Shown: positions 1 through 5,503, counted from the stretch's first letter. The stretch: 5,517 nucleotides of DNA from Chloroflexota bacterium (GCA_003577005.1 QEUW01000477.1:1-5517), one strand, 5' to 3'. Notes: a model not told the origin generated them from the sequence alone. Translations and numbers: made by a program.

Positions 1-1067
1 TTGCCCATTCCCCCCATGCCGACCACCGTCACCAACCGACAGCGCTCGTCAACCAGCCAGTGGTGCAACCGGGCCAGTTCGGCCTCCCGCCCACAAAATC
101 CACTTACATCGGGCGCATCGCCCCAGTCGCGCGTCGATGCTGGGGGGGCAAGTCTCGCAGGGGTAGCGAAGGCGTCTCTTTCTTGCCCCTTCCCCTGTAT
201 CCACAGGGTGACTTTGGGGTTCACTTTGCCATTGATCGCCTGCTCGTGTGCCAGATCATCCGCTATCGCCTTGCCCAATGCACCGGTTTTGACTTGCTCA
301 TACAGGGCTGTCGTGGCTGGATCGGGTTCGGCGCCAAATTCTGCGCTCAACACCTGGCGGCAGGCACGATATTGGGCGATGGCGGCGCTGCGTTGCCCAC
401 TGCACGCCAACGCACGCATGAGTTGCCGGTGCGCCTCCTCGCGCCAGGGTTCCAGTGCCAATTGCCGCCGTGCATAATAGGCCGCCCGTTCATAATCACC
501 ATTGACGGTACAGGCGTGCGTCAGATAGAAAAGCGCATCCAGCGCCTGGATGTGGTACTGCTCCTGTTTGAGGCGCCGCCACTCTTCAAAGATCCCGCTA
601 TCCCGGATCGTGAGGTCGGCGAGAAAGTCACCGTGATAGAGGGCAACGGCCTGTTGCAGTTGTTGCAGGCAAGGCTGGCAGTGGGCAAGCTGGGCATGGG
701 TATGGGCGGCGCAATGGGCGAGCAGGTTGGTAAAGGTCGCCACATCCAGGGTATACGCGACAGCAGGATTCAATTGCAGCGTCTGCCGTGTACTCAACAG
801 CAAGGGCTGTGCCCCCGTGGCGTCATGGATGGTTGCCCGCAGACAGTGTAACACATGGCGCAGCGTGGTGCGGGCGCTCTCCTCCGGGTAGTCCGGCCAC
901 AAAAGGGCTGCCAATGTGCTGCGGCTGTGCGCTCCTCCCCTGGCTGCTGCTTCGACCGCCAGATAGGCCAGCAGTGCGCGCCCTTTATCGGTTTCAAAGT
1001 CAGTAATCGATTGGTCATCAAGCAGCGCTTGAAAGCGACCAAACAAGCTAAGGGTCAATTTTGCCAT
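1..1067 (-). CDS. SARP/AfsR-like transcriptional regulator: winged helix + BTAD + NB-ARC (STAND) ATPase, 3' end beyond the window
   Basis: Reading the minus strand from ATG at 1067 gives 355 uninterrupted codons to the left edge. Residues 1-100 look like an OmpR-type winged helix, with the typical LFGRFQALLDD start, DKGRALLAYLAV, LAALLWPDYPEESARTTLR and a closing QTLQLN strand. Residues about 105-258 match the bacterial transcriptional activator domain, made of TPR-like helices: LYHGDFLADL, EEWRRLKQEQ, GDYERAAYYARRQLALEPW, EEAHRQLMRAL and FGAEPDPATTALYEQV. A linker (259-318) leads to FCGREAELARL and VVGMGGMGK, the Walker A loop of an NB-ARC ATPase, where the window ends; the rest of the ATPase and probably a TPR or WD40 sensor lie outside. 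A TAA three codons before the ATG fixes the start; no good Shine-Dalgarno is visible. Family knowledge: such proteins are ATP-controlled cytoplasmic activators. It is transcribed away from the MFS gene and is inferred to control that promoter. Confident on domain class; target inferred. Confidence 0.93.
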   Translation of the reverse strand, partial: MAKLTLSLFGRFQALLDDQSITDFETDKGRALLAYLAVEAAARGGAHSRSTLAALLWPDYPEESARTTLRHVLHCLRATIHDATGAQPLLLSTRQTLQLNPAVAYTLDVATFTNLLAHCAAHTHAQLAHCQPCLQQLQQAVALYHGDFLADLTIRDSGIFEEWRRLKQEQYHIQALDALFYLTHACTVNGDYERAAYYARRQLALEPWREEAHRQLMRALACSGQRSAAIAQYRACRQVLSAEFGAEPDPATTALYEQVKTGALGKAIADDLAHEQAINGKVNPKVTLWIQGKGQERDAFATPARLAPPASTRDWGDAPDVSGFCGREAELARLHHWLVDERCRLVTVVGMGGMG

Positions 1068-1134
1068 ATCAGTTTAGCTTGAATGCAGACCATCCGGATC
1101 TTGGGCAGAAGGGGGTGGGGCGGCGCTGACAAAT

Positions 1135-1162
1135 GTTATCCCGCTCTGAGCTGACGCGTCAG
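1135..1162 (-). promoter_or_regulatory. Candidate promoter of the regulator gene
   Basis: On the minus strand, CTGACG (1162-1157) followed after 16 bp by GATAAC (1140-1135) gives a 4/6 plus 4/6 match to the sigma-70 -35 and -10 hexamers. It lies about 68 bp before the regulator ATG. The -35 candidate lies inside the 23-bp palindrome, which would suit autoregulation. The match is modest and could be chance. Confidence 0.3.
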
Positions 1163-1165
1163 AGC
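1143..1165. repeat. 23-bp interrupted palindrome with a 12-bp perfect core
   Basis: The outer arms GCTCTGA (1143-1149) and TCAGAGC (1159-1165) are exact reverse complements. Within them CTGACGCGTCAG (1151-1162) is a perfect 12-bp palindrome, so the TCAG-type half-site appears in nested form. No T-run follows on either strand, so an operator for a dimeric regulator is likelier than a terminator. It overlaps the candidate -35 box of the minus-strand regulator. Confidence 0.6.
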
Positions 1166-1178
1166 ACGCTGCCCACCC

Positions 1179-1245
1179 AAATTCATCACGTACTCATCCA
1201 AATCTATCACGGTCGCGGCGTTAGTATATCACGTTTTTATCACGC
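1179..1245 (+). promoter_or_regulatory. Phased ATCACG direct repeats, probable SARP-type operator
   Basis: ATCACG occurs four times, starting at 1185, 1206, 1228 and 1239, so the steps are 21, 22 and 11 bp, about two, two and one helical turns. The first two copies share a longer AAATYYATCACG context (1179-1190 and 1200-1211). A degenerate ATCCAA sits at 1196, 11 bp after the first copy. Known SARPs (ActII-ORF4, DnrI, AfsR) bind heptamer direct repeats with 11- or 22-bp periodicity just upstream of -10. With a heptamer ATCACGC the last copy ends at 1245, 8 bp from the TATAGT box, the spacing I recall for those activators. Binding by the adjacent regulator is inferred. Confidence 0.65.
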
Positions 1246-1253
1246 AAACTAGC

Positions 1254-1259
1254 TATAGT
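1254..1259 (+). promoter_or_regulatory. Candidate -10 box of the MFS/ABM gene cluster promoter
   Basis: TATAGT matches the -10 consensus at five of six positions. No TTGACA-like hexamer stands 16-18 bp upstream; that place is taken by the last two ATCACG repeats. This is the architecture of activator-dependent SARP promoters, in which the bound protein replaces a good -35. Transcription would begin near 1266, leaving a leader of about 145 nt before the transporter ATG. Confidence 0.5.
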
Positions 1260-1302
1260 GAAGAGAGCCCAATTCTTACGTACAGATTTCACAACAGTCG
1301 AT

Positions 1303-1332
1303 TTTGGAAACGGCGCTGGCTGCGTTTCCAAA
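1303..1332. repeat. Perfect 10-bp inverted repeat in the transporter leader
   Basis: TTTGGAAACG (1303-1312) and CGTTTCCAAA (1323-1332) are exact reverse complements around a 10-nt loop. If transcription starts after the TATAGT box, this would form a hairpin early in the leader RNA. There is no T-run after it, so it is not a standard terminator. It could be a second operator, an mRNA-stabilising hairpin or part of an attenuator. Confidence 0.55.
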
Positions 1333-1411
1333 GGTGTCAAAATAGGTCAGTTCAGCAATTGCTCAACCGGAATAGATAGGCAGAGAGAACGAAACCGGGG
1401 GGAATCCACTA

Positions 1412-2683
1412 ATGAATCACTATATCCAGACGTGGCGTGGTTTCAACCGCAATGTCCGTCGATTATTTTTCGCAAACGCGATACTTGGCTTTGTCTTCTT
1501 TGGTATCTATGCCTTGCTTTTGAATCTCTATCTGCTGCGCCTGGGCTATGGCGCAGATTTTATTGGTCAGGTCAACGCGGTGGGGCCGCTGGCCCTGGCC
1601 ATTGCCAGCTTGCCGGCCGGCGCTTTTAGCCAGCGCTATGGCATCCGGAGCAGCCTGCGCATCGGTTTTTTGGGCACCATCCTGTGCCGGGCCTTGCTCC
1701 CCTTGAATGAGTTTTTGCCCGGCGGATGGCAGCAGAGCTGGATTCTTAGTAGCTACGGCATCGTCTGGGCGTTTGGGGCGCTCATTCTGGTAAACATTCC
1801 CCCCTTTCTGATGGCGGCCACAGCAGAAGAGGAGCGCAACCCTGCCTTTGCCGCGCAGGGTGCGATCTGGCCGTTCTTTGGCTTTGCCGGCAACCTGGTG
1901 GGCGGCCTGTTGCCGGGGCTGTTCGCCATCCTGCTGGGTGTTACACTGGCTGATGCAGCGCCCTATCGTCTGGCGCTGCTAGTGGCGTCAGCCATCGAAT
2001 GTCTGGCGGTGCTGGCTATCTGGCAGACCACAGAGGTCGCGCGCACGCCAATTGCCGAGCCGAAGCAACGCACCGCCGAATCAGCCTTGCCCTGGGGTTT
2101 GATCGGCGTGGTGACGCTCATCTCTGTCTTCCGCATCGGCAGCGAGTACACCATGCGCATCTTTTTTAACGTCTATCTGGACGGTGCGCTGGCGACGCCA
2201 ACCGCGCTGATTGGCCTGCTGTTGGCTGCCGGTAACTTGCTGGCCCTGCTGTCGCTCCTGGCGCCCTGGGTCATGGCCCGGCATAGCAAAGAGCGCATCA
2301 TCATCGCCGCCCTGCTGGGGATGGCGTTGGCCTATCTGCCTGTTCTCTTCATTACGCACTGGCTTGCCGTCGGTGTAAGTTTCATTGTCATGATCGGGCT
2401 GGTGGCGATGATGGTGCCGGTTTACCAGATTTTCAGCCTGGAACTGGTCCAGCCTCAGTGGCATACGGCGATCTCCAGCGCGATGTCCATGGCGGTGGGC
2501 GTCAGCATTGCCACCGTCGCCCTGGGCGGCGGCTATGTGATCGTGAGTGATGGGTATATCGCCCTGTTTGCCCTGGGCGCGCTGCTGGCGCTGGCGGCGG
2601 CGCTGATCTTTGGTGTTTATTTTCGCAAATCACGCAGCCGACCCCGCTTGCCTCTGGCCACAGCAGAAGCAGCCCTGGAGTGA
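1412..2683 (+). CDS. MFS transporter, about 12 transmembrane segments
   Basis: This 423-residue protein is strongly hydrophobic, with about twelve membrane spans: roughly 18-42, 52-72, 82-98, 110-133, 150-178, 184-205, 226-246, 264-288, 295-314, 316-338, 355-378 and 381-404. The central hydrophilic loop (206-225) and short charged C-tail fit the 6+6 plan of the major facilitator superfamily. A motif A-like loop, GAFSQRYGIRSS (70-81), stands between TM2 and TM3. R241, E245 and R249 in TM7 are charges that may contact substrate or protons. The ATG has GGGGGGAA 7 nt upstream and the length is usual for the family. It is the first gene after the divergent control region, so it is probably the operon leader. 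Export of a pathway product or toxic intermediate is inferred from the neighbours; the substrate cannot be read from sequence, and import is possible. Confidence 0.9.
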   Translation: MNHYIQTWRGFNRNVRRLFFANAILGFVFFGIYALLLNLYLLRLGYGADFIGQVNAVGPLALAIASLPAGAFSQRYGIRSSLRIGFLGTILCRALLPLNEFLPGGWQQSWILSSYGIVWAFGALILVNIPPFLMAATAEEERNPAFAAQGAIWPFFGFAGNLVGGLLPGLFAILLGVTLADAAPYRLALLVASAIECLAVLAIWQTTEVARTPIAEPKQRTAESALPWGLIGVVTLISVFRIGSEYTMRIFFNVYLDGALATPTALIGLLLAAGNLLALLSLLAPWVMARHSKERIIIAALLGMALAYLPVLFITHWLAVGVSFIVMIGLVAMMVPVYQIFSLELVQPQWHTAISSAMSMAVGVSIATVALGGGYVIVSDGYIALFALGALLALAAALIFGVYFRKSRSRPRLPLATAEAALE

Positions 2684-2700
2684 CCTCAGCGGGCATTTTT
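2672..2700 (+). terminator. Weak terminator-like hairpin at the transporter stop codon
   Basis: GCCC (2672-2675) pairs with GGGC (2691-2694), with an inner GAG/CTC pairing and the TGA stop in the loop; ATTTTT follows (2695-2700). The stem is short and interrupted, so at best it would attenuate read-through between the transporter and the small genes behind it. Confidence 0.25.
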
Positions 2701-2749
2701 AGCTACCCTTACCGTTCTTCTTGTTTCCCTGACCCAAGGAGGTAAATCG

Positions 2750-3034
2750 ATGGTCATTCTGATGGTTCAATACAACGTTCGTCCCGAAAAAGCCGCCGAG
2801 TATGCAGCGTGGGCGGAGGCTAAGGTTCCTATCGCCTTGAGCACCCCGGGCCTGGTCGAGCTCAAGGGTTATCGCAATATCACCGGCGATCACCGGACGA
2901 CAGTTCTCGACTTTTTTGAGGATCTGGCCGGCTTCGCCACCTGGCGGGCGAACGAGGCCATCGCCCAAATTTTTGCTGAATTGTGGCAGTATGCCGACAA
3001 CGTGCATACCGAGCTGCTCGTCTCCGAAACCTAA
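2750..3034 (+). CDS. ABM-like dimeric alpha/beta-barrel protein (first copy)
   Basis: This 94-residue cytoplasmic protein has the size and pattern of the antibiotic biosynthesis monooxygenase (ABM) / dimeric alpha-beta barrel fold: a first strand ILMVQYNV (3-10), helix EKAAEYAAWAEAKVPIAL (13-30), PGLVELKGYRNITG (33-46), strand TTVLDFF (50-56), a helix from ATWRANEAIAQIFAELW (63-79), and a last strand HTELL. Family members act as homodimers; some are cofactor-free oxygenases on aromatic polyketides (ActVA-Orf6, TcmH type), others are cyclases, decarboxylases or of unknown role. No catalytic residue can be assigned with confidence. A textbook AAGGAGGT (2736-2743) lies 6 nt before the ATG. It starts 66 bp after the transporter. 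Its C-terminal third recurs at 5313-5408 as a truncated duplicate. Fold fairly sure; reaction unknown. Confidence 0.85.
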   Translation: MVILMVQYNVRPEKAAEYAAWAEAKVPIALSTPGLVELKGYRNITGDHRTTVLDFFEDLAGFATWRANEAIAQIFAELWQYADNVHTELLVSET

Positions 3035-3065
3035 GTGTTGTTGACGTTCCGGCATACCCCAGACA

Positions 3066-3099
3066 AGGTGACCGTTACTTGCGCAAGTGACGGTCACCT
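3066..3099. repeat. 34-bp near-perfect inverted repeat between two ABM genes
   Basis: Two 17-bp arms (3066-3082 and 3083-3099) are reverse complements with one mismatch, which is a G-U wobble in RNA. The inner ACTTGCGCAAGT (3077-3088) is a perfect palindrome and the outer AGGTGACCGT/ACGGTCACCT pair is exact. What follows is A-rich, not T-rich, so it is not a normal plus-strand terminator. Likely roles are an RNA hairpin that protects or separates transcripts, or an operator for the next gene, whose ATG is 27 bp downstream of it. Confidence 0.7.
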
Positions 3100-3126
3100 A
3101 AAACTGCAAAAAAGGAGAAAACCATC

Positions 3127-3414
3127 ATGTACGTTCGCGTTACAACCGGCGGTTTCGATCCGGCCAAAGAACAGGAACTTCAGCGGTTGATCGACGAAAA
3201 ATTCATCCCTCTGCTACAGCAGTTGCCTGGTCTTCACCGCTACCTGAGCGGCATCGACCGCGCCGCCGGGCGCTTCGTGAGTATCACCATATGGGATAGC
3301 CTGGACCACGCACAAGCGTTTCCCGCCGCGATTGCGGATCTGCTTGGCGAATTTACGGCAGCCAGTTTGCGGCCTGAGCCAACACAGCTCTTTGAGGTGA
3401 CAAGAGAGGTTTGA
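3127..3414 (+). CDS. ABM-like dimeric alpha/beta-barrel protein (second, divergent)
   Basis: This 95-residue protein opens with strand MYVRVTTGGF, then a helix from PAKEQELQRLIDEKFIPLLQ (12-31), PGLHRYLSGID (34-44), strand GRFVSITIWDS (48-58), helix DHAQAFPAAIADLL (60-73) and C-terminal strand TQLFEVT (86-92). That order of beta-alpha-beta-beta-alpha-beta is the ABM/ferredoxin-like barrel. It is only distantly similar to the gene before it, so the two are old paralogues or separate recruits that might pair as a heterodimer (inference). AAGGAG (3112-3117) lies 9 nt before the ATG. It is 92 bp behind the first ABM gene, across the large inverted repeat, and 80 bp ahead of the methyltransferase. 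Enzymatic role not readable; a monooxygenase, a cyclase-like tailoring enzyme or a binding protein are options. Confidence 0.82.
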   Translation: MYVRVTTGGFDPAKEQELQRLIDEKFIPLLQQLPGLHRYLSGIDRAAGRFVSITIWDSLDHAQAFPAAIADLLGEFTAASLRPEPTQLFEVTREV

Positions 3415-3494
3415 TCTACAGCTCAAGGAACTATCACTATAACGATTCCAATTGTATCCGATTTGTAAAGGGTTTGTGAACAAGGAGGTACACT

Positions 3495-4295
3495 ATGACA
3501 GAGTATAAGTACATAGCCGACAACGCGTGGAAGGCTGCCCGCGAACGGCTCACGCTGCTCGAAATGGCGGCGGACCCGGGGACCATTCGCACTCTGGGTC
3601 TGATTGGCGTCCAGGCAGGCTGGCACTGTTTAGAAGTCGCCGGCGGTGGCGGCTCGATTGCGGCCTGGCTCTGCGACCAGGTTGGGCCGGGTGGCCACGT
3701 CATGGCCACCGATCTCGATCCACGTTTCCTTGAAGCGATCACCGCCCCCAATCTGGAGGTGCATCGCCACAATATCCTGACTGACCCGCTCCCCGACGCC
3801 GCCTTCGACCTCGTGCATGTGCGGGCGCTCCTGGCGTTCCTCCCCCACCCAGACCAGGTCATCCGCACGCTGGTGGCAGCGCTCAAGCCCGGCGGGTGGC
3901 TCTTGGTTGAGGAGCCCGACCAAGACTCGGCCATCCCCGATCCGTCGATGGAACCCGGGGCAACGGCGCTCTCGCAGAAGGGCTGGGAGGCGTTGTTAAG
4001 CTTCGCTAGGTCACGGGGGTATGACACGAGGCTTGGCCGCCGTTTGTATCACGACGCCTGCAGCGCCGGTCTGGTCGATGTCCAGGCGGAGGGCCACGTC
4101 TCCATGCAGATTGGGGGAACACCAGCGGTGCGCTTCTGGCGCGTCACGCTTGAGCAGCAGCAAGACCACCTGCTGGCGGCAGGGCTACTGACCCAAGCGG
4201 AATTGGCGGACTATCGCACGCTCTTGGAAAGTCCGGAATATCGTTGGCTGTCACCGGTAGCGATGTCCGTGTGGGGACGCCGGCCGTCGGTGTGA
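3495..4295 (+). CDS. Class I SAM-dependent methyltransferase
   Basis: The 266-residue product shows the Rossmann methyltransferase motifs in order: motif I LEVAGGGG (46-53), the acidic residue after the second strand in ATDLDP (D73), the AdoMet-site strand FDLVHVRALLAFLPHP (104-119), and LKPGGWLLVEEPD (130-142). The start has AAGGAGGT (3482-3489) 5 nt before ATG. The second glycine-rich stretch departs slightly from the usual G-x-G-x-G form (V-A-G-G-G-G). The long C-terminal part (150-266) presumably forms the substrate lid. The acceptor (O, N or C) cannot be told; UbiE-like small-molecule enzymes are the closest general type. Placed between ABM genes, it is likely to tailor the same metabolite. 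Cytoplasmic. Family assignment is firm, substrate unknown. Confidence 0.92.
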   Translation: MTEYKYIADNAWKAARERLTLLEMAADPGTIRTLGLIGVQAGWHCLEVAGGGGSIAAWLCDQVGPGGHVMATDLDPRFLEAITAPNLEVHRHNILTDPLPDAAFDLVHVRALLAFLPHPDQVIRTLVAALKPGGWLLVEEPDQDSAIPDPSMEPGATALSQKGWEALLSFARSRGYDTRLGRRLYHDACSAGLVDVQAEGHVSMQIGGTPAVRFWRVTLEQQQDHLLAAGLLTQAELADYRTLLESPEYRWLSPVAMSVWGRRPSV

Positions 4296-4368
4296 CGATG
4301 CGGGAAGACAAGTAGGGCTAACAACACATCCTTCGTCGTTCGACGTTCCTTACCATTTGCGTTCAAAT

Positions 4369-4375
4369 CAGGAGG
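4369..4375 (+). promoter_or_regulatory. Ribosome binding site that decides the start of the third ABM gene
   Basis: CAGGAGG, continuing to CAGGAGGT, stands 5-6 nt before ATG 4381. The open frame could be extended to TTG 4357, but that would place this site inside the coding sequence and leave the TTG without one. ATG 4381 is therefore the chosen start. Confidence 0.8.
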
Positions 4376-4380
4376 TTACA

Positions 4381-4695
4381 ATGTACAGCGTACTGGCGCA
4401 CGTCACCATCCAGCCGCAACACGTGGACGAGTTCATCACCCTCCACCGGCAACTCGCCAGCGAGTACCTGCGGGAGGAGCCGGGCACGCTCGGCTTCGAT
4501 GTCATTCAGGACGAAAAGGCGGCGAATCACTTTTTTGTTCATGAGACCTATGTGGACGAAGCCGCCTGTCAAGCCCATATGCACGGGGAGATCGTCCACC
4601 GCTACTTGCCACGGATTCTCCCCTTGCTCAGCGGGCCCATCGACGATTCCATCTTCCTCGGCAAGGGGTTCAACATCACACCTGTCGAGACCTAA
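4381..4695 (+). CDS. Putative quinol monooxygenase, ABM/YgiN-like
   Basis: This 104-residue protein fits the YgiN branch of the ABM family: first strand MYSVLAHVTIQP, helix HVDEFITLHRQLASEYLREE (14-33), the hallmark EPGTLGFDVIQDE (33-45), then HFFVHETYVDEAACQAHMHGE (50-70) and a helix to the end of the domain. The E-P-G-x-L-x-F-D and F-x-H-E-x-Y-x-D blocks are the most recognisable and are typical of this family, whose members oxidise quinols or related aromatics without a bound cofactor, or are of unknown role. It is the most canonical of the three ABM genes here. It lies 85 bp after the methyltransferase and 75 bp before the VOC gene, consistent with co-transcription. Activity on a methylated aromatic intermediate is inference. 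Confidence 0.88.
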   Translation: MYSVLAHVTIQPQHVDEFITLHRQLASEYLREEPGTLGFDVIQDEKAANHFFVHETYVDEAACQAHMHGEIVHRYLPRILPLLSGPIDDSIFLGKGFNITPVET

Positions 4696-4770
4696 TCAAT
4701 TTTGATTTTAAGGTCTCGCCACATAAAGAGCCGTATAACAAGAATTTAAGGCCGACCGGGAGGTTAGGCA

Positions 4771-5268
4771 ATGCATGTTCCAATCCTGGCTCCGCACTTC
4801 TGTCAGGTCGCTTGGGTTGTAAAGGATATTGCCAAGGCTGAAACGTTTTTCACCCAGATCATGGGGGTGAAGAAGTTTGTCCACGTTGACAGCCAGGCGC
4901 AGGACAACGAAGGGACGTATCTGGGCCAAGCGGGGGATTGGGTCATTCGGATCGCCCTGGCGTACGCCGGTGATACGCAGATCGAGCTCATTCAACCTCT
5001 GTCTGGCAAAAGCATATTCGCGGACGATCTCGCACGGTATGGGGATGCGGTGCAGCATGTGGCGTATTGGATTGATGAGTCCGAATATGAGGCCGCTGCA
5101 CATCACCTGGAAGCGTCGGGCTATCCACTCATCCAAGGGTTCAAGGGTCGCATTGGCCGAGTCGGCTATTTTGATACCCGAGCCGCCATTGGCGTTGTAA
5201 CGGAGATTATCGGCTCTACTCAAGAAGGACACGACATCCGCCGCAATCTCAAGGCCGGAAACGTTTGA
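4771..5268 (+). CDS. VOC (glyoxalase/bleomycin-resistance fold) protein
   Basis: The 165-residue product shows two VOC beta-alpha-beta-beta-beta modules. Module 1 starts at HFCQVAWVVKDIAKAETFF (9-27), followed by TQIELIQPL (69-77). Module 2 starts at VQHVAYWIDESEYEAAAHHLEASG (94-117) and ends with VGYFDT and GVVTEIIG (141-148). Four residues at the usual metal-ligand places are Q12, E72, H96 and E145, the same Q/E/H/E set as human glyoxalase I, so metal binding is plausible. Members include glyoxalase I, methylmalonyl-CoA epimerase, extradiol dioxygenases and drug-binding resistance proteins; the sequence alone does not choose among them. GGGAGGT (4758-4764) lies 6 nt before ATG. Given the cluster it may act on, isomerise or sequester the pathway product. 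It is followed by a truncated ABM copy in a frame starting at the TTG that overlaps its stop codon. Confidence 0.88.
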   Translation: MHVPILAPHFCQVAWVVKDIAKAETFFTQIMGVKKFVHVDSQAQDNEGTYLGQAGDWVIRIALAYAGDTQIELIQPLSGKSIFADDLARYGDAVQHVAYWIDESEYEAAAHHLEASGYPLIQGFKGRIGRVGYFDTRAAIGVVTEIIGSTQEGHDIRRNLKAGNV

Positions 5269-5312
5269 CCGGCTGTCATGCGCCCGTCGCCAATGCACCG
5301 CTCTCGGTCATA

Positions 5313-5408
5313 GCCACCTGGCGGGCGGACGAGGCGGTAAGCCAAATCTTTGCGGAATTGTGGCAGTATGCCGACAACGTACATACCGAGCTGCTCGACC
5401 CCGAAACT
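5313..5408 (+). pseudogene. Truncated duplicate of the first ABM gene (C-terminal 32 codons)
   Basis: These 96 bases align without gaps to 2936-3031, with 84 identities by hand count. They encode the counterpart of residues 63-94 of the first ABM protein (ATWRADEAVSQIFAELW and so on), with 27 of 32 residues kept and the changes N68D, I71V, A72S, V91D and S92P. At least five codons differ only silently. The first 62 codons are absent, and the parental TAA is replaced by GGG, so the frame reads on to TGA 5505-5507. The open frame can be traced back to TTG 5265, which overlaps the VOC stop (TTGA), and its own stop overlaps the next ATG (ATGA). No good ribosome site precedes the TTG. I call it a gene remnant; a small expressed chimeric protein of about 80 residues is the alternative. 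Confidence 0.75.
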
Positions 5409-5503
5409 GGGTCCGCCGAAGCGTTCTCTAGCGCCGATCTGTGCGCACACCCCGCTGCTACTACGCTGTGCAGGGGGATTCATTGTGAAAAGGAGATGGC
5501 ACG

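Larger units (their letters stand above)
1068..1411. other. Divergent intergenic control region (344 bp)
   Basis: This gap separates the minus-strand regulator from the plus-strand transporter. I see no convincing gene: an open frame beginning at GTG 1258 runs out of frame into the transporter and has no coding character. The gap holds a palindrome (1143-1165), a phased set of ATCACG repeats (1179-1245), a TATAGT box (1254-1259), a leader inverted repeat (1303-1332) and a GGGGGGAA ribosome site (1397-1404). It is denser in symmetric and repeated elements than any other spacer here, as expected for a shared regulatory region. Confidence 0.8.

Noticed and set aside
142..148. G7 tract (C7 on the coding strand) as a possible frameshift in the regulator
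   Set aside because: The same frame gives good BTAD sequence before it and the FCGRE and Walker A motifs after it, so the frame is intact. It lies in a variable linker and is at most a mutation hotspot.
60..851. Long plus-strand open frame opposite the regulator
   Set aside because: It is antisense to a gene with clear winged-helix, BTAD and P-loop motifs, shows no family pattern of its own and has no ribosome site.
1103..1123. G-rich run that might form a G-quadruplex
   Set aside because: Only three runs of three or more G are present, followed by a GG pair, so a stable three-layer quadruplex is not supported.
1258..1629. Open frame from GTG 1258 running into the transporter
   Set aside because: It lies on the proposed -10 box, overlaps the transporter out of frame and has no recognisable protein pattern.
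3411..3443. Possible internal promoter before the methyltransferase (TTGATC and TATAAC)
   Set aside because: The two boxes are 21 bp apart, too far for a normal sigma-70 promoter, and neither is a strong match.
4314..4367. Integron attC-like look of a spacer (GGCTAACAAC near its start, GCGTTC near its end, a small CGTCG-TT-CGACG stem inside), plus GTTAGGC at 4763-4769
   Set aside because: The left box does not fit RYYYAAC, the right box GTTCAAA breaks GTTRRRY, the arms do not pair well and no paired box accompanies the GTTAGGC. No integrase is seen. Chance resemblance.
4694..4709. ATCAA-TT-TTGAT followed by TTTT after the third ABM gene as a terminator
   Set aside because: The stem is five A/T-rich pairs with a 2-nt loop, too weak to fold stably.
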